Positions 1 to 8,741 are shown, counted from the first letter of the stretch. The stretch is 64,000 bases of DNA from Mycobacterium sp. PO1 (GCF_017312405.1 NZ_BLTG01000007.1:62001-126000), one strand, 5' to 3'. A program made the numbers and translations. The notes: generated by a model not told the origin, from the sequence alone.

Positions 1-47
1 TTACTGTCAGCGCAACCGGAAACAAGTTTTTGACCGGAGGTATTGAC

Positions 48-974
48 GTGGCAGTGCGAGGGGAGCGAATCCTGGCTGCAGCGCTGGCAGCAGCGGGAAG
101 TCGGCGATTCCGGAACCGGATCGCCGGGCAAGCCGCCCGCTACTGGTCGGCGCCCACAGGATCGGCCTGGGAAGCGAACTCGCACTGGCGCAACGGAATC
201 GGCGATCAAGCCTGGCTGGAGGTTGGTGACGACCATTGGAAGATCTATGAGACCTTCGCCCGAGCCCTTAATTCGCCCAGCCCGAACACGGTGATGGAGT
301 GGGGCGCCGGCGGCGGGGCCAACGCCGTGGCTTTCGCCCCCCATGCGCAGCGCTTCATCGCCGCCGACATCTCCGAAGAAAACCTCGACGAATGCGTCCG
401 ACAAGTCCGCGCAACTTGCACGACACCCGTCGAGACACGGCGCATCGACCTCACCTGCCCCGAACAAGCCACCGTCGGATTGGCGGGCAGCAGCGACGTC
501 TTCCTGTGTCTATACGTGATCGAATTAACGACCGACACCGACGCGGTACGGGCCATCCTTGAAATCGCCCGCACCGTGTTGGCTCCCGAAGGCATGGCGT
601 TGGTCCAGATCAAGTACCACACCAGCGATCGTCGGACCCGCGGCTTCGCCGGGACGGCCTACGACCGAAACCTCGCATCGACCACCACCTTCACCATTGA
701 AGAGTTTTGGAACCTGGCGGCAGAGTGCGGACTCACCCCAAGGCTAATCACTTTGGTGCCGGAAAACCGTCTCGACAGCCGCTACGCCTACTACGCCCTC
801 ACAAATCCAGCCGCCGTGCAACCCGCGCCGCCTGACGAGCACCTGCTCGACGTCAAGTACACAGAGTTCGCCGCCACATTCAACGCTGACGTCGCCGACG
901 CAGAGAGGCGCGCGGCGCGCGGCAACTACATAAGCCGCCGTGAGGGCGAACAACCGTCGACGACTGACGGTTAA
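48..974 (+). CDS. Class I SAM-dependent methyltransferase
   Basis: A soluble protein of about 308 residues. The glycine-rich SAM-binding motif is visible (VMEWGAGGGANAVAF, around residue 85), followed by the acidic loop FIAADISEENLDE. These are motifs I and II of the class I Rossmann methyltransferase fold. The later stretch SSDVFLCLYVIELTTD fits the motif IV region, and a conventional beta-strand order follows. I chose GTG at 48 because a GGAGG ribosome site lies at 36-40, seven bases upstream; a longer TTG start at 30 lacks one. The substrate is unknown. There is no DNA-methylase DPPY/NPPY motif, so a restriction role is unlikely; a small-molecule, lipid or protein substrate is more plausible. 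It is the leftmost gene of the mobile element. Confidence 0.8.
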   Translation: MAVRGERILAAALAAAGSRRFRNRIAGQAARYWSAPTGSAWEANSHWRNGIGDQAWLEVGDDHWKIYETFARALNSPSPNTVMEWGAGGGANAVAFAPHAQRFIAADISEENLDECVRQVRATCTTPVETRRIDLTCPEQATVGLAGSSDVFLCLYVIELTTDTDAVRAILEIARTVLAPEGMALVQIKYHTSDRRTRGFAGTAYDRNLASTTTFTIEEFWNLAAECGLTPRLITLVPENRLDSRYAYYALTNPAAVQPAPPDEHLLDVKYTEFAATFNADVADAERRAARGNYISRREGEQPSTTDG

Positions 975-1135
975 ACGGCTTGCCGCTGATTGGTGTAGTA
1001 ACCGACTCTCCCTGCGTGGACGGCGCGGTGGCATCGTGGGCAGTTCGGATCATTCCGAGCAGCCAGCCCCTAGTTGCTCGCGAATTTGGCTGTGGTGGTG
1101 GACGATAGCGCGCGGCTCGTCCTACGTTTGCGTCT

Positions 1136-2008
1136 ATGAGCGGAAGTGAGAAGTTACGGGCGCGCAAGCGTGCGGTGGAAGCGCAGCGCAGGGCGAACGA
1201 GAAACGCGCGAGCCTTGAACGTGCCAATGTAGACGATGCCGCCTCGGTTCGTGTGCTGCTCCAGCGGCTGGGCGCCGTTGACGCTTGGGAGAGTGCGCGC
1301 CTCGATCAAGTGAATGAAAACGTGCGCACGGACGCAGCCCGCAAGCGTGTGAGTCATTTCGTCAACCTGCAAACGGTTACTGGGCGGATGAGGGACCGCG
1401 GTCAGACGATCGCGTCGATCGCTACTCTCGCTGAGGTCGAGGTTCGCGACCTCCAAAATGTCCTTCGCAGAGCGCGTGCTGACGAGGGCGGCGCGCAGCG
1501 TGCAACGGAGTCTCGAAACGCCGCGGCCCTCCGCGCAAACGGCGCAAGTCTGGGGAGCCATAGCGCAGTTGGCGTTGACCATCATCAACCGATCGCAGCG
1601 GACAACTACCCGACATCAGATCCGAACCGGTGCGTCCGTTGCGACGCGGTCATGCTAGATCCCGAAGTCACTTCCCGGCGGGGGCGTCCGCGTCGCTATT
1701 GCTCTGACACGTGCCGCAGAGACGCCTCGGCCGCGCGTACAGCAGCACAGCGGCACGGAGAACCGATTCGCATCGTCGAGGTTCCTCGTGCTGCCGTCCG
1801 AAGTGCATCGGGTACACAGCAACACGGTGCCACCGCTCCGGTAATTCGTTCCGCATGCGACGCGGTAGAATTCGCGCTCCGAAACGCGGATGCCATGAAG
1901 ATATTATTGTCGAGTGTGGCTGAGCGGGCACGGCGTAAAGAGTTGGACCGCAGCACATTTGAGGCCGCCCGAGAACTCGCCAAAGTGGTCTATCCAAATA
2001 GGAATTAA
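1136..2008 (+). CDS. Element-encoded zinc-ribbon protein
   Basis: A 290-residue protein in three parts. The N-terminal part (1-30) is strongly basic, with many Arg and Lys. Residues about 75-115 contain a helix-turn-helix-like stretch (QTIASIATLAEVEVRDLQNV). A four-cysteine zinc ribbon lies near residues 163-190: CVRC, a basic linker GRPRRY, then CSDTC. Such CxxC...RRYCSxxCR ribbons are common in actinobacterial phage and plasmid proteins. The C-terminus is alpha-helical and charged. Inference: a DNA-binding protein of the mobile element, perhaps a regulator. I do not recognise a named family. TTA codons at 1151 and 1909 are atypical for the host. It stands alone, with 161 bases before it and about 290 after it. 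Confidence 0.55.
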   Translation: MSGSEKLRARKRAVEAQRRANEKRASLERANVDDAASVRVLLQRLGAVDAWESARLDQVNENVRTDAARKRVSHFVNLQTVTGRMRDRGQTIASIATLAEVEVRDLQNVLRRARADEGGAQRATESRNAAALRANGASLGSHSAVGVDHHQPIAADNYPTSDPNRCVRCDAVMLDPEVTSRRGRPRRYCSDTCRRDASAARTAAQRHGEPIRIVEVPRAAVRSASGTQQHGATAPVIRSACDAVEFALRNADAMKILLSSVAERARRKELDRSTFEAARELAKVVYPNRN

Positions 2009-2295
2009 CGCGTACCCTGGCTCGGCGCTACCCCGTCAGATGCGACGCATGTCGTGTTCCGCCTTCACTTGATGGGGCATTGCTGGCCATGCAAACAGGC
2101 GGCGGCATCAATTCCAGCGTGACTGATCCTGACATATGAGAGTTCGGCTGGAATCAAACGTTCTGGACATGACGCGGCTGCCAGTGTCCTGTTTGCTTGA
2201 AATTGCAGATCAGCCCACTGAACTGGGAGTATCCGCTAAACGAATGTGTGCTCAGCTGTGGCGAAGTGTCTGTGCGAAGCGGTACTTTATGGGTC

Positions 2296-2592
2296 ATGGA
2301 GCGTCTAGATCTGCAGCCGGCCACCGCGTGGGGCGGAATTGCGGCAGCTGGCGTGGCCGGTTCAGACGCCGCGTCTGTTGAACCGGCCGGTCCAATCGCT
2401 AGCGGCAGTCTGTCCATCATCGACGCCGCAGCCGGCCTCGCAGACTTCACTTCTGTCGCTGCCCAGCAGGGTCACGCGGCGGGGCTCCTTCTGCGGGTTG
2501 AAGCATTAAGCACTGCAGCGGCCGCAGCAGTGAATTCCCTTGTTGTCGTTGATGAACTGAACGCGACACAGCTTCGTTCCGTGGTGGAGTGA
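2296..2592 (+). CDS. EspC/DUF2580-like small ESX-associated protein
   Basis: The predicted 98-residue protein is Ala-rich and helical, starting MERLDLQPATAWGGIAAAG. The pattern of an N-terminal L-x-V/L-x-P segment followed by two amphipathic helices matches the EspC-type T7SS partner family as I recall it. No WXG turn and no C-terminal YxxxD/E signal is present, so secretion is not assured. ATG at 2296 is preferred over an upstream in-frame start at 2197, because the extra residues look unlike the family. The next gene starts inside its stop codon (GTGA), so the two are translationally coupled. It is the first gene of a four-gene element operon. Confidence 0.5.
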   Translation: MERLDLQPATAWGGIAAAGVAGSDAASVEPAGPIASGSLSIIDAAAGLADFTSVAAQQGHAAGLLLRVEALSTAAAAAVNSLVVVDELNATQLRSVVE

Positions 2593-3113
2593 CTGTGAGC
2601 AAGCTGGCGTTCTACCTCGCGGTCGTTAGCACCGTCGTTGCCATCATGTCACTCGCTGTGAGTCTCAAGATCTTCCCAAGTGGGCAGTCTGAACACGCGA
2701 TAAGGCCGTCGACCTCGTCCACGTCTGCTGCGGAGCCCTCAGAAAAGCGCGACGCAGCAATTGAGGCGTGTGTTGGCCTGAGGAACTTCAAGAGCGGTGT
2801 TGGGATTGCGCGTGGCGCCTTCATCGATCGCGTCGACCGGGCCAATGACTGGGAGTCATCACAAAGCCTGGGGGTGCAGGGCTACTACTTCAGCGCGGTG
2901 GGTGCGGAGTTGAACTATATGGCCACCCGGCTAGGTCCAGGCGTACCACGAGAAATTGTTGATGCGCTCGCTGATGTCCGGCGGTCGATCGTGGCTGTGG
3001 TCGACGCAGATTTGCGCCGTGAACCCGCATCCGTTTCCAACGACATGGTTGATCAGTACTCGAGTGCCCTGCGGGCCGCTGAAAGTGCCTGCGAAGAAAC
3101 GGGGGCCGGCTAA
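2589..3113 (+). CDS. Single-pass membrane-anchored protein of the element ESX-like operon
   Basis: 174 residues. One hydrophobic segment at residues 3-27 (AFYLAVVSTVVAIMSLAVSL) is followed by a Ser/Thr/Glu-rich linker and a helical extracytoplasmic domain with two cysteines (EACVGLRN and ESACEE) that could form a disulfide. The family resembles the membrane protein next to cpnT and esxEF in M. tuberculosis (Rv3901c), but that is from memory. The start overlaps the previous stop (GTGA); a GTG six bases later (2595) is also possible. The following gene starts at 3113 within its stop (TAATG). Inference: a periplasmic-facing partner of the operon's secreted-type protein. Confidence 0.5.
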   Translation: MTVSKLAFYLAVVSTVVAIMSLAVSLKIFPSGQSEHAIRPSTSSTSAAEPSEKRDAAIEACVGLRNFKSGVGIARGAFIDRVDRANDWESSQSLGVQGYYFSAVGAELNYMATRLGPGVPREIVDALADVRRSIVAVVDADLRREPASVSNDMVDQYSSALRAAESACEETGAG

Positions 3114-5461
3114 TGGCCGCTCCACCACCCGCTCGTAGCTATTCACGCTTCATCGTGGCGCCCGATGTATGGCCGGTCACCCGCGAGCAATCTGAAGGAC
3201 GGGCTGCTGCTCAACGTCGTCTGGCGATGGCGACTGCGGCTGCAGTAGATGCTCACCGGGTCGCCTTGCACGGCTTGCAGGTTGTCGGTGTGGCGCAGTC
3301 AAATGGTTTCGAAGCAATGCACGCTGCCTACAGGCGTATTCAGGTTCGGGCCGACGATAAGGCCGACGCGGATAAGGCTGCCGCTGATCTGATGCAGAGT
3401 GTTGCGGCGATCCAGATGAGTGCTGAGCTGATGATTGACACGATTGATGCTGAGGCACATCAACAACTGGTACACGTGCCGAGCAGAAGTCCCACCGCTA
3501 TCAACATCATCACCAGTGCTGCTGCGCGGGCGCGAGGAATCGCAGTAGGGGCAGCCGATGAGATCCGCGCTCTAACTGTGCAATTCGTCCAGGGATTTAC
3601 GCCTCTGCCGGAGGGACCCCCGAATGGCGATCCGTTTAGTACCGGCGATGACGATCGGTCGACCGATAAGCGATCCGACGAATCGCCTGAGCGTCCACCC
3701 GAGGTGGCAGTGGAGACCGGTGATACGCAGCCTCGTCTTTCGGTGCCAGACCCGTCTGATGCCGAATCCAGGTCTGGTAACACTGCGCCGCGGGTCAGCA
3801 CCGGGCCTACCCCTGGTCCTTCATCGCTGTCACCGCACCCCCCGGCGCAGAGCGCCAGTCCTGCGTCCGTAGCCGCGGTTGGTGACATCGGAAGCAGTGG
3901 GGTAGGCCTCGCCGGACCAGGACGTTCCTCATCCATCGGCTCGTTGGCCGCGTTCGGAAGTTCAGCATCTCCGCTATCGGGATCGGGCACTGGAGGAATG
4001 TCGCAGTCGGGTTTGGTACGGCCGGCAGTATCTGCATCGCCGTCTCCTGCTGTCGCGCTGCAAGGGGTCATGCCTGCAAGTGGTCCTGCGCCGCTGTCAT
4101 CGGTCACCGGCGCTCAGACGACTAGCTTCCCTGCTGTCGTAGCCACTGCGACGCCGGCGCAGCCGGCGGCATCTCCGAGTGGAATCTGGCATCCGTTAAT
4201 AGGAGCGACCACGGGTGCCGTGCCAGCGTCTATTGCCGGGCCGCAGGTAGTGTCGAGTACTAATCCCTATCCAGCGGTTTCAGCACCCTTGCTGCCCCCG
4301 GGGCCGCTGGGTCCGCCGCCTTCAGTTCCGGCCGCAATTCCACCGGCCGCCGGTGCTGTCCCATTGATTGGCGGCGCTCACACCTCAATGGCGCCTGCCG
4401 GCGCATCGGTCGCGACGGCAGCGTTGACAACTCCCGCCGCGACGCTGCCGTCCCGGGTAGCGGCCGCGGCGGCCCGGGACTTGGAACGGCGGCGCAACGA
4501 GTCGAGTGATCTACAGACGGTTAAATGGTTGGCGTGGGAACTGTTGTACGCCACCGAATCCTGCCGAACCTTCGCACTGTGGGCCGTCGGCCTGATGTAT
4601 TCAGCGGCTGGCGATCGGCATGTTGTGGCGCTGACACATCACGGTGCGGGTTACGTCCCCGCGGGGATTGTGGTCCCTAAGGGCGTGCGGATGCTCTGGT
4701 CTGACCAAGCTATTGGAGAGGGCTTTCGTAGCCGATGGATCGGAAATCTCGATCCGGCTGCGACACTGATCGCCTTCGCAGAAGTCAAGGCCGCGGAGCC
4801 GGCTGGCTGGCGCTTAGCCGCTGCAGCGACCACCTGGTCGGACGTAACAGCGCTCATGACTGCCGCGCAACGCTGGGGCACTGAATGGGCCACCTGCTCC
4901 GGTATGTCCATGCCCGCCTCAATCGGAAAACGTGACGCTATCGCCAACGCGAATACTCCGCACCGATTGGAGCGGGAGTACCCCGACCTTTTCGAGCGTG
5001 TAGCGCAACTTCGTGCCAGAGGGCTTACCCAGCGAGCCGCCAAACTGGTCACGGAAGCAATCGTTTCCGACGCGCGCCTTGCGATCGTCGCCGACGGTGG
5101 CCCCCGAATTCCGCCGAACTTCGACTCGGTGTGGCCGGCTGCAGCTGACGGCAGAGTAGACGCTTCGGATCGCGCCCGTTTCGCCGAAGCGGTTCAGCAG
5201 CAATGGTTCAGCATCGGAATGGTGCAGCCGGGTTGGGAAGATGAACGCACTGACACCGTCTGTGCAGAGTACAGGGGGCAATGGCTTATTTGCCGGGCGC
5301 TTGAGGTGGTCCTGGGGTGGATAGCTGACGACAACTGCGGGGCAATGCAGGCGGACCTGCCGCTGGAAGACATGATCTACGCCGCAGCACATGCCTACCT
5401 CGACAGTCGGGGAACCGGCTGGATCACTGCAATTTTCGACGCTGCAGGCGGTTCATCCTGA
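3113..5461 (+). CDS. Large Pro/Ala/Ser-rich ESX-associated protein (Rv3899c-like C-terminus?)
   Basis: 782 residues in three regions. Residues 1-165 are helical and Ala-rich, like the N-terminal bundles of EspB- and PPE-type T7SS proteins. Residues about 166-455 are a disordered Pro/Ser/Ala/Gly linker. Residues about 460-782 form a globular domain with the stretches LWAVGLMYSAAGDRHVVA, GAGYVPAGIVVPKGVRML and HRLEREYPDLFERVAQLRA. This layout is what I recall for proteins ending in DUF5632/DUF5631, such as M. tuberculosis Rv3899c next to ESX-2; the assignment is a memory-based inference. There is no signal peptide and no membrane segment. The gene is coupled to the membrane gene before it and separated by two bases from the gene after it. 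The function is unknown. Confidence 0.5.
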   Translation: MAAPPPARSYSRFIVAPDVWPVTREQSEGRAAAQRRLAMATAAAVDAHRVALHGLQVVGVAQSNGFEAMHAAYRRIQVRADDKADADKAAADLMQSVAAIQMSAELMIDTIDAEAHQQLVHVPSRSPTAINIITSAAARARGIAVGAADEIRALTVQFVQGFTPLPEGPPNGDPFSTGDDDRSTDKRSDESPERPPEVAVETGDTQPRLSVPDPSDAESRSGNTAPRVSTGPTPGPSSLSPHPPAQSASPASVAAVGDIGSSGVGLAGPGRSSSIGSLAAFGSSASPLSGSGTGGMSQSGLVRPAVSASPSPAVALQGVMPASGPAPLSSVTGAQTTSFPAVVATATPAQPAASPSGIWHPLIGATTGAVPASIAGPQVVSSTNPYPAVSAPLLPPGPLGPPPSVPAAIPPAAGAVPLIGGAHTSMAPAGASVATAALTTPAATLPSRVAAAAARDLERRRNESSDLQTVKWLAWELLYATESCRTFALWAVGLMYSAAGDRHVVALTHHGAGYVPAGIVVPKGVRMLWSDQAIGEGFRSRWIGNLDPAATLIAFAEVKAAEPAGWRLAAAATTWSDVTALMTAAQRWGTEWATCSGMSMPASIGKRDAIANANTPHRLEREYPDLFERVAQLRARGLTQRAAKLVTEAIVSDARLAIVADGGPRIPPNFDSVWPAAADGRVDASDRARFAEAVQQQWFSIGMVQPGWEDERTDTVCAEYRGQWLICRALEVVLGWIADDNCGAMQADLPLEDMIYAAAHAYLDSRGTGWITAIFDAAGGSS

Positions 5462-5463
5462 TA

Positions 5464-6234
5464 ATGGATTCGCTCCCTCAGGAGGTAGATGGTGAAGCTT
5501 GGCGCGCCGAGCTCGCGCGGCAGCATACGTATCTGGCGAACGTCGTCGATCAAGCATGTGCCTGGACGCGCGAGTTCCACGTGCAAACTGGGGTTGAGCT
5601 GTGTGGCAACTACACCTCACTAAAGAGTTATCCCCTGCTGGACTACGCGAACAGGCTGAGACAGCTCAGCTCAGCACTAAAAAGAGTGTGCGCAATTGCT
5701 TCGCTACAGCCTCCGCCGCCGACCTGGGACCGCACGACCCTGCATGCGCCCCCGGCTATAGCGGTGCCCGGGCGAGACCCAGATTGGCGACGGGCCGATT
5801 ACTCGGAAGGCGGTCGGTACCTGCTGATGCTTCAGCCCACTTCGCCACCCGGATACCCGGCTACCGCTCGTGAACAGTGGAGCGCTGCCCTTCGCCTTGC
5901 GAGCCCAAGCATCATCGAACGCGAAATCGGTGTGCCGCAACTAGTTGCCTACGGTTTGATGGCTCGATCGGAGTTCGACAAAGCATATCGAGTGGTGCAC
6001 AGAGCGTTTCTCGACAGTGCGGCCGCCACGTTTGGTCGTGCGTGGGCTACCGGATCTTCCGAGGATGGAACTCGTTCAATGACCGTGCTGGTGAGTTGGA
6101 TGAAGGCACTGACCGACCATGGGTGCTCCTTGGGTGATTGTGATTCCGTGCTTCGCGACATCGAGGTCGTAGACCCGCAAGCTGTCGCGGATTGCAGAGC
6201 AGTCCAGGAAGTTTGGTGCCCTCCCACGCCCTGA
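5464..6234 (+). CDS. Hypothetical protein, last gene of the element ESX-like operon
   Basis: 256 residues, soluble and mixed alpha/beta by eye, with scattered cysteines (about seven) and no motif I recognise. It begins two bases after the stop of the 782-residue gene, so it is almost certainly in the same operon. The composition (tryptophan-rich, few Lys) is unlike a toxin or nuclease, and no catalytic signature is visible. It could be a chaperone or immunity partner of the large protein, by analogy with other T7SS operons, but nothing in the sequence proves this. Downstream are 125 bases without a gene before the Phd-like ORF. Confidence 0.55.
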   Translation: MDSLPQEVDGEAWRAELARQHTYLANVVDQACAWTREFHVQTGVELCGNYTSLKSYPLLDYANRLRQLSSALKRVCAIASLQPPPPTWDRTTLHAPPAIAVPGRDPDWRRADYSEGGRYLLMLQPTSPPGYPATAREQWSAALRLASPSIIEREIGVPQLVAYGLMARSEFDKAYRVVHRAFLDSAAATFGRAWATGSSEDGTRSMTVLVSWMKALTDHGCSLGDCDSVLRDIEVVDPQAVADCRAVQEVWCPPTP

Positions 6235-6359
6235 CCTGCTCCGCCGGCTGATACAAGACCGACGCAAATGCCAGAGTGGCGCCTGCGGCAGTCTTTGGCC
6301 TCACGGTGCTTCACTGCTCTCGGGCATGTAACCGGTGACCTCATACTCTTGGACCAATC

Positions 6360-6500
6360 GTGAAGATCATTGCAATGCAGGACCTCCTAGAGAACTTCGA
6401 CGAAGTGCTCTTGAGCGTCGAACGAGGGGATTCATTCGAAATCCGGGCGGAGGATGGTCACGCCATCGCCCTGCTGCTGCCGATTCAGGATGAGCTCTAG
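6360..6500 (+). CDS. Short Phd/YefM-like antitoxin, apparently orphan
   Basis: A 46-residue ORF below normal gene-finder limits. It starts GTG at 6360 (an ATG at 6375 is also possible). The stretch ENFDEVLLSVERGDSFEI followed by an alternating hydrophobic C-terminus (HAIALLLPI) matches the core of Phd/YefM antitoxins, where a helix and a 'G-x-x-F/V-x-I' strand precede 'P-V-A-x-L-x-P'. No toxin ORF (RelE, Doc or VapC type) follows; the next gene is the convergent ATPase 130 bases away. It may be a repressor or a decoy antitoxin. The assignment rests on pattern similarity only. Confidence 0.45.
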   Translation: MKIIAMQDLLENFDEVLLSVERGDSFEIRAEDGHAIALLLPIQDEL

Positions 6501-6630
6501 GACCCAGCCACCCCACCGAGGCGAGCTGCCACATGTCGACGCTTCGCCGGTGTTGACGCATCATCAGACCGGATGAAACGGTATGCGATCAACTATCTGG
6601 GCACCTGTTTCCCTGCACCACAGCGCACGG

Positions 6631-8208
6631 TCAAGACGCTGCCGCCGTGCGACCCTCGCCAGCCTTCGCGTCGGCATTCAAAACTTTCTGCTGACTCCGG
6701 TCGAAGTTCGCGTTCTCGCTGATCTGCGTAAGCGAGAGACGCGAGGGTTGCGAGGCTCGCTGAGCCACAACATCTTTGTACGGCGGATAGATTGTCCACA
6801 GCAGTACGTTCCTGCGGTTGCGCGCGCCATCATCTTCGATCACCCATCCGAGGTTGCGTAGAGCGGGTGCGTGCCTACGCAGCAGCCCAGAAACGTCGCG
6901 ACCGTTCTTCGGCCAGTCCCTCGGTCGTTGCCAGTCGTCGTTGACCGGTGTGAGCAGCATCAGCAAATCACTGCCGGATTGACCAACAGCAGGTTCTAAT
7001 GTCCGCGAGCGAAGCTGTTCGATAAACGGGTCGACGGACAAACTATCCTCAGACAACTGATTGGCGCGCGACATGTACCGGCGTACGCCATTAGTCGACA
7101 AGATCTCGTCCACGGCCGCCAGCGTGCGACAGAAGTCCGCCATCCTGGGCGAGTCCTCAACTGTGATGGTCTCCAACCGATGGTGAACGGAGGCAGCCAA
7201 GTCAAGTAGTCCGCCAAAAATACCTGGTAGAGCTGCTTCCCACCGCTGTCGCATCTCGGCCTCTGACTGTCGCATTCTGGGGTCGATGCGTCGCAGCTCG
7301 ACGATCGCTAGCCGCTCTGCCAGATCGGGTCGGATGGCGCCGACGTCGATTCCGTTGATAATCACGCATCGACGAAACTTGATGACAGCCAGATCGGCAT
7401 CGGTATATAGAGACCGTTTCACCATGGCGTCGCCTGTCGCAGCGCGGCATAACGAGTCCGACAGCCACGGCGGGATGGCCGACAGGTTGTCCAGAGCAAC
7501 GACCCACGATCCAGAAGCGGCAACCGCCCATGAGTCCGCGTCCCGCGGCGCCTGACGAAAGGGGGCGGGCGAAGGATCGATGAGTTCGACCAAGCTCCGT
7601 GTCGATGTCGTTTTAGCGCTACCTTGCTCGCCAAACAGGGCTAGTACCGGATGCGGGACGTCGCACTGAACCAAAGCAGCTACTAGGAACGCGAGAAGAA
7701 CTGGGCGGTCCTCAACGGCGACATTGACGAACTCCCAGAGCTTCGTCACATCCCCGCGGGGGCTTGGTGCCGGCATCGCCCCCGTCAGCTTCGTATTTCG
7801 GAGGAACCGCACCGGCGCAGTGGGAGCCATCGACCACCTTCCGTCGCAGACTTTGATTACTTGACCGTTTGGATCTCCAGTGTCGATGTAGATCGTCCCG
7901 TGGTGGTCGGCAACGCGTAGGTTCAACTTGTCGGGTGCCTGCGTGGCCGCCAGACCTTCCAAAATCAGTGTGGCGTCGGTAAGTGCTTGGCCCCCGGCGA
8001 CCGCACCGGTCTCGGTGAAGTAGCGAGCGGCGAGATCTGCCCGTAGGCCAGCCCTCCCACCACGCAGGAGTATCGCGAGGTGGGGTCGACTGCGTTCGGC
8101 GCCAAATGGTTCGCCGTCCTTGGAGACTCCGAGAACATAGCGTTCCCGGGCCATATCGACTAAGCGTGCCGCGACTGACTTCTTGTCCCCCTCCCCCCTG
8201 CCGCTCAA
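6631..8208 (-). CDS. Primase-associated P-loop ATPase of the element
   Basis: 525 residues. Residues 1-150 form an N-terminal region of the kind found in mycobacterial integrative-element ATPases. The ATPase core has Walker A GEQGSAKTT (near residue 190) and a Walker B-like WVVALDNLSAIP (near residue 235). A following arginine-bearing stretch (SLYTDADLAVIKFRRCVIING) resembles the DUF927 / D5-type helicase region of phage and plasmid primases. Inference: it drives replication of the excised element. The start is TTG at 8208, directly upstream of a purine-rich run; other starts are possible. It lies 134 bases downstream of the excisionase gene on the same strand, so the two may be co-transcribed. 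Confidence 0.7.
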   Translation of the reverse strand: MSGRGEGDKKSVAARLVDMARERYVLGVSKDGEPFGAERSRPHLAILLRGGRAGLRADLAARYFTETGAVAGGQALTDATLILEGLAATQAPDKLNLRVADHHGTIYIDTGDPNGQVIKVCDGRWSMAPTAPVRFLRNTKLTGAMPAPSPRGDVTKLWEFVNVAVEDRPVLLAFLVAALVQCDVPHPVLALFGEQGSAKTTSTRSLVELIDPSPAPFRQAPRDADSWAVAASGSWVVALDNLSAIPPWLSDSLCRAATGDAMVKRSLYTDADLAVIKFRRCVIINGIDVGAIRPDLAERLAIVELRRIDPRMRQSEAEMRQRWEAALPGIFGGLLDLAASVHHRLETITVEDSPRMADFCRTLAAVDEILSTNGVRRYMSRANQLSEDSLSVDPFIEQLRSRTLEPAVGQSGSDLLMLLTPVNDDWQRPRDWPKNGRDVSGLLRRHAPALRNLGWVIEDDGARNRRNVLLWTIYPPYKDVVAQRASQPSRLSLTQISENANFDRSQQKVLNADAKAGEGRTAAAS

Positions 8209-8300
8209 GGGATTTCCTGCCCGTGGTGCTGTCGATTATGGGCATGCTGCGCTATTCTCATGAGGAACTTCCGTGTGGCGTGATCGGGTGGTTCGAACGA

Positions 8301-8329
8301 AGGCCTCGGCTAGTCCCCGAGGTCTTTTT
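8301..8329 (+). terminator. Intrinsic terminator on + strand between xis and the ATPase gene
   Basis: CCTCGG (8304-8309) pairs with CCGAGG (8317-8322). The stem extends outward by a G-U, a G-C and an A-T pair, with a 7-base loop, and is followed directly by TCTTTTT on the + strand. Both flanking genes are on the - strand, so no annotated + strand gene needs it. It implies a short + strand transcript here (see findings). Confidence 0.6.
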
Positions 8330-8341
8330 CGTGCGCAGGCA

Positions 8342-8539
8342 CTAAGCGGCGTCGCCGCCTCCGCGGCGGGTTGCGCTCTCTCGCTCCGATATCCAGCGCA
8401 ATACCTCGGCCCTCCGATAAACGACTCGGCGTCCCAAGGTGAAACTCGCCGGCCCAATATTCGAATGCCGCCAGTACCTCAGCGTCCCCATCGGAACTCC
8501 AGTGATGTCCGAAACTTCCTTCGCTCCTAGCAAATCCAT
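8342..8539 (-). CDS. xis: Excisionase, MerR-like helix-turn-helix
   Basis: 65 residues, starting MDLLGAKEVSDITGVPMG. A winged-helix pattern typical of phage excisionases is visible: HTH at residues 5-25, then LRYWRHSNIGPASFTLGRRVVYRR and a C-terminal basic tail (TRRGGG). ATG at 8539 is chosen because GAGGAG lies at 8547-8552, seven bases upstream; the TTG one codon earlier is too close to it. It lies divergent to the integrase across a 190-base region and upstream of the ATPase. Inference: it bends DNA at the attachment site and sets recombination direction toward excision. Confidence 0.8.
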   Translation of the reverse strand: MDLLGAKEVSDITGVPMGTLRYWRHSNIGPASFTLGRRVVYRRAEVLRWISERESATRRGGGDAA

Positions 8540-8681
8540 CAAATTACTCCTCAGCTATGGTCGGTTCGCCTGAGCCAACAGTGACTGGTGACTTGACGGT
8601 CTGTCCACGACCACAGCCACATTCACTTGAAGAAAAGCCTTTCAATGACTCGGGGGTCGTGACGTCTTCGGCGGGCTCATA

Positions 8682-8696
8682 GTCCGGCCTCCGGAC
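8682..8696. promoter_or_regulatory. Palindrome in the xis-int divergent promoter region
   Basis: A perfect 6+3+6 inverted repeat, GTCCGG-CCT-CCGGAC, lies in the 190-base intergenic region between the divergent excisionase and integrase genes, 46 bases upstream of the integrase start. It is a plausible operator for a regulator of the integration/excision switch. No regulator for it is identified in the window. Confidence 0.35.
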
Positions 8697-8741
8697 AACG
8701 AAGCGGATGAGGGGAGCGGAATACTGCGGTACTTTCAGCGT

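Noticed and set aside
48..974. DNA methylase of a restriction-modification system
   Set aside because: No DPPY/NPPY or PCQ motif and no restriction gene nearby; the SAM motif fits a small-molecule-type methyltransferase.
8290..8298. GGTTCGAAC, looks like a tRNA T-loop
   Set aside because: The flanking bases do not form a T-stem or an acceptor stem, and no tRNA can be folded around it.
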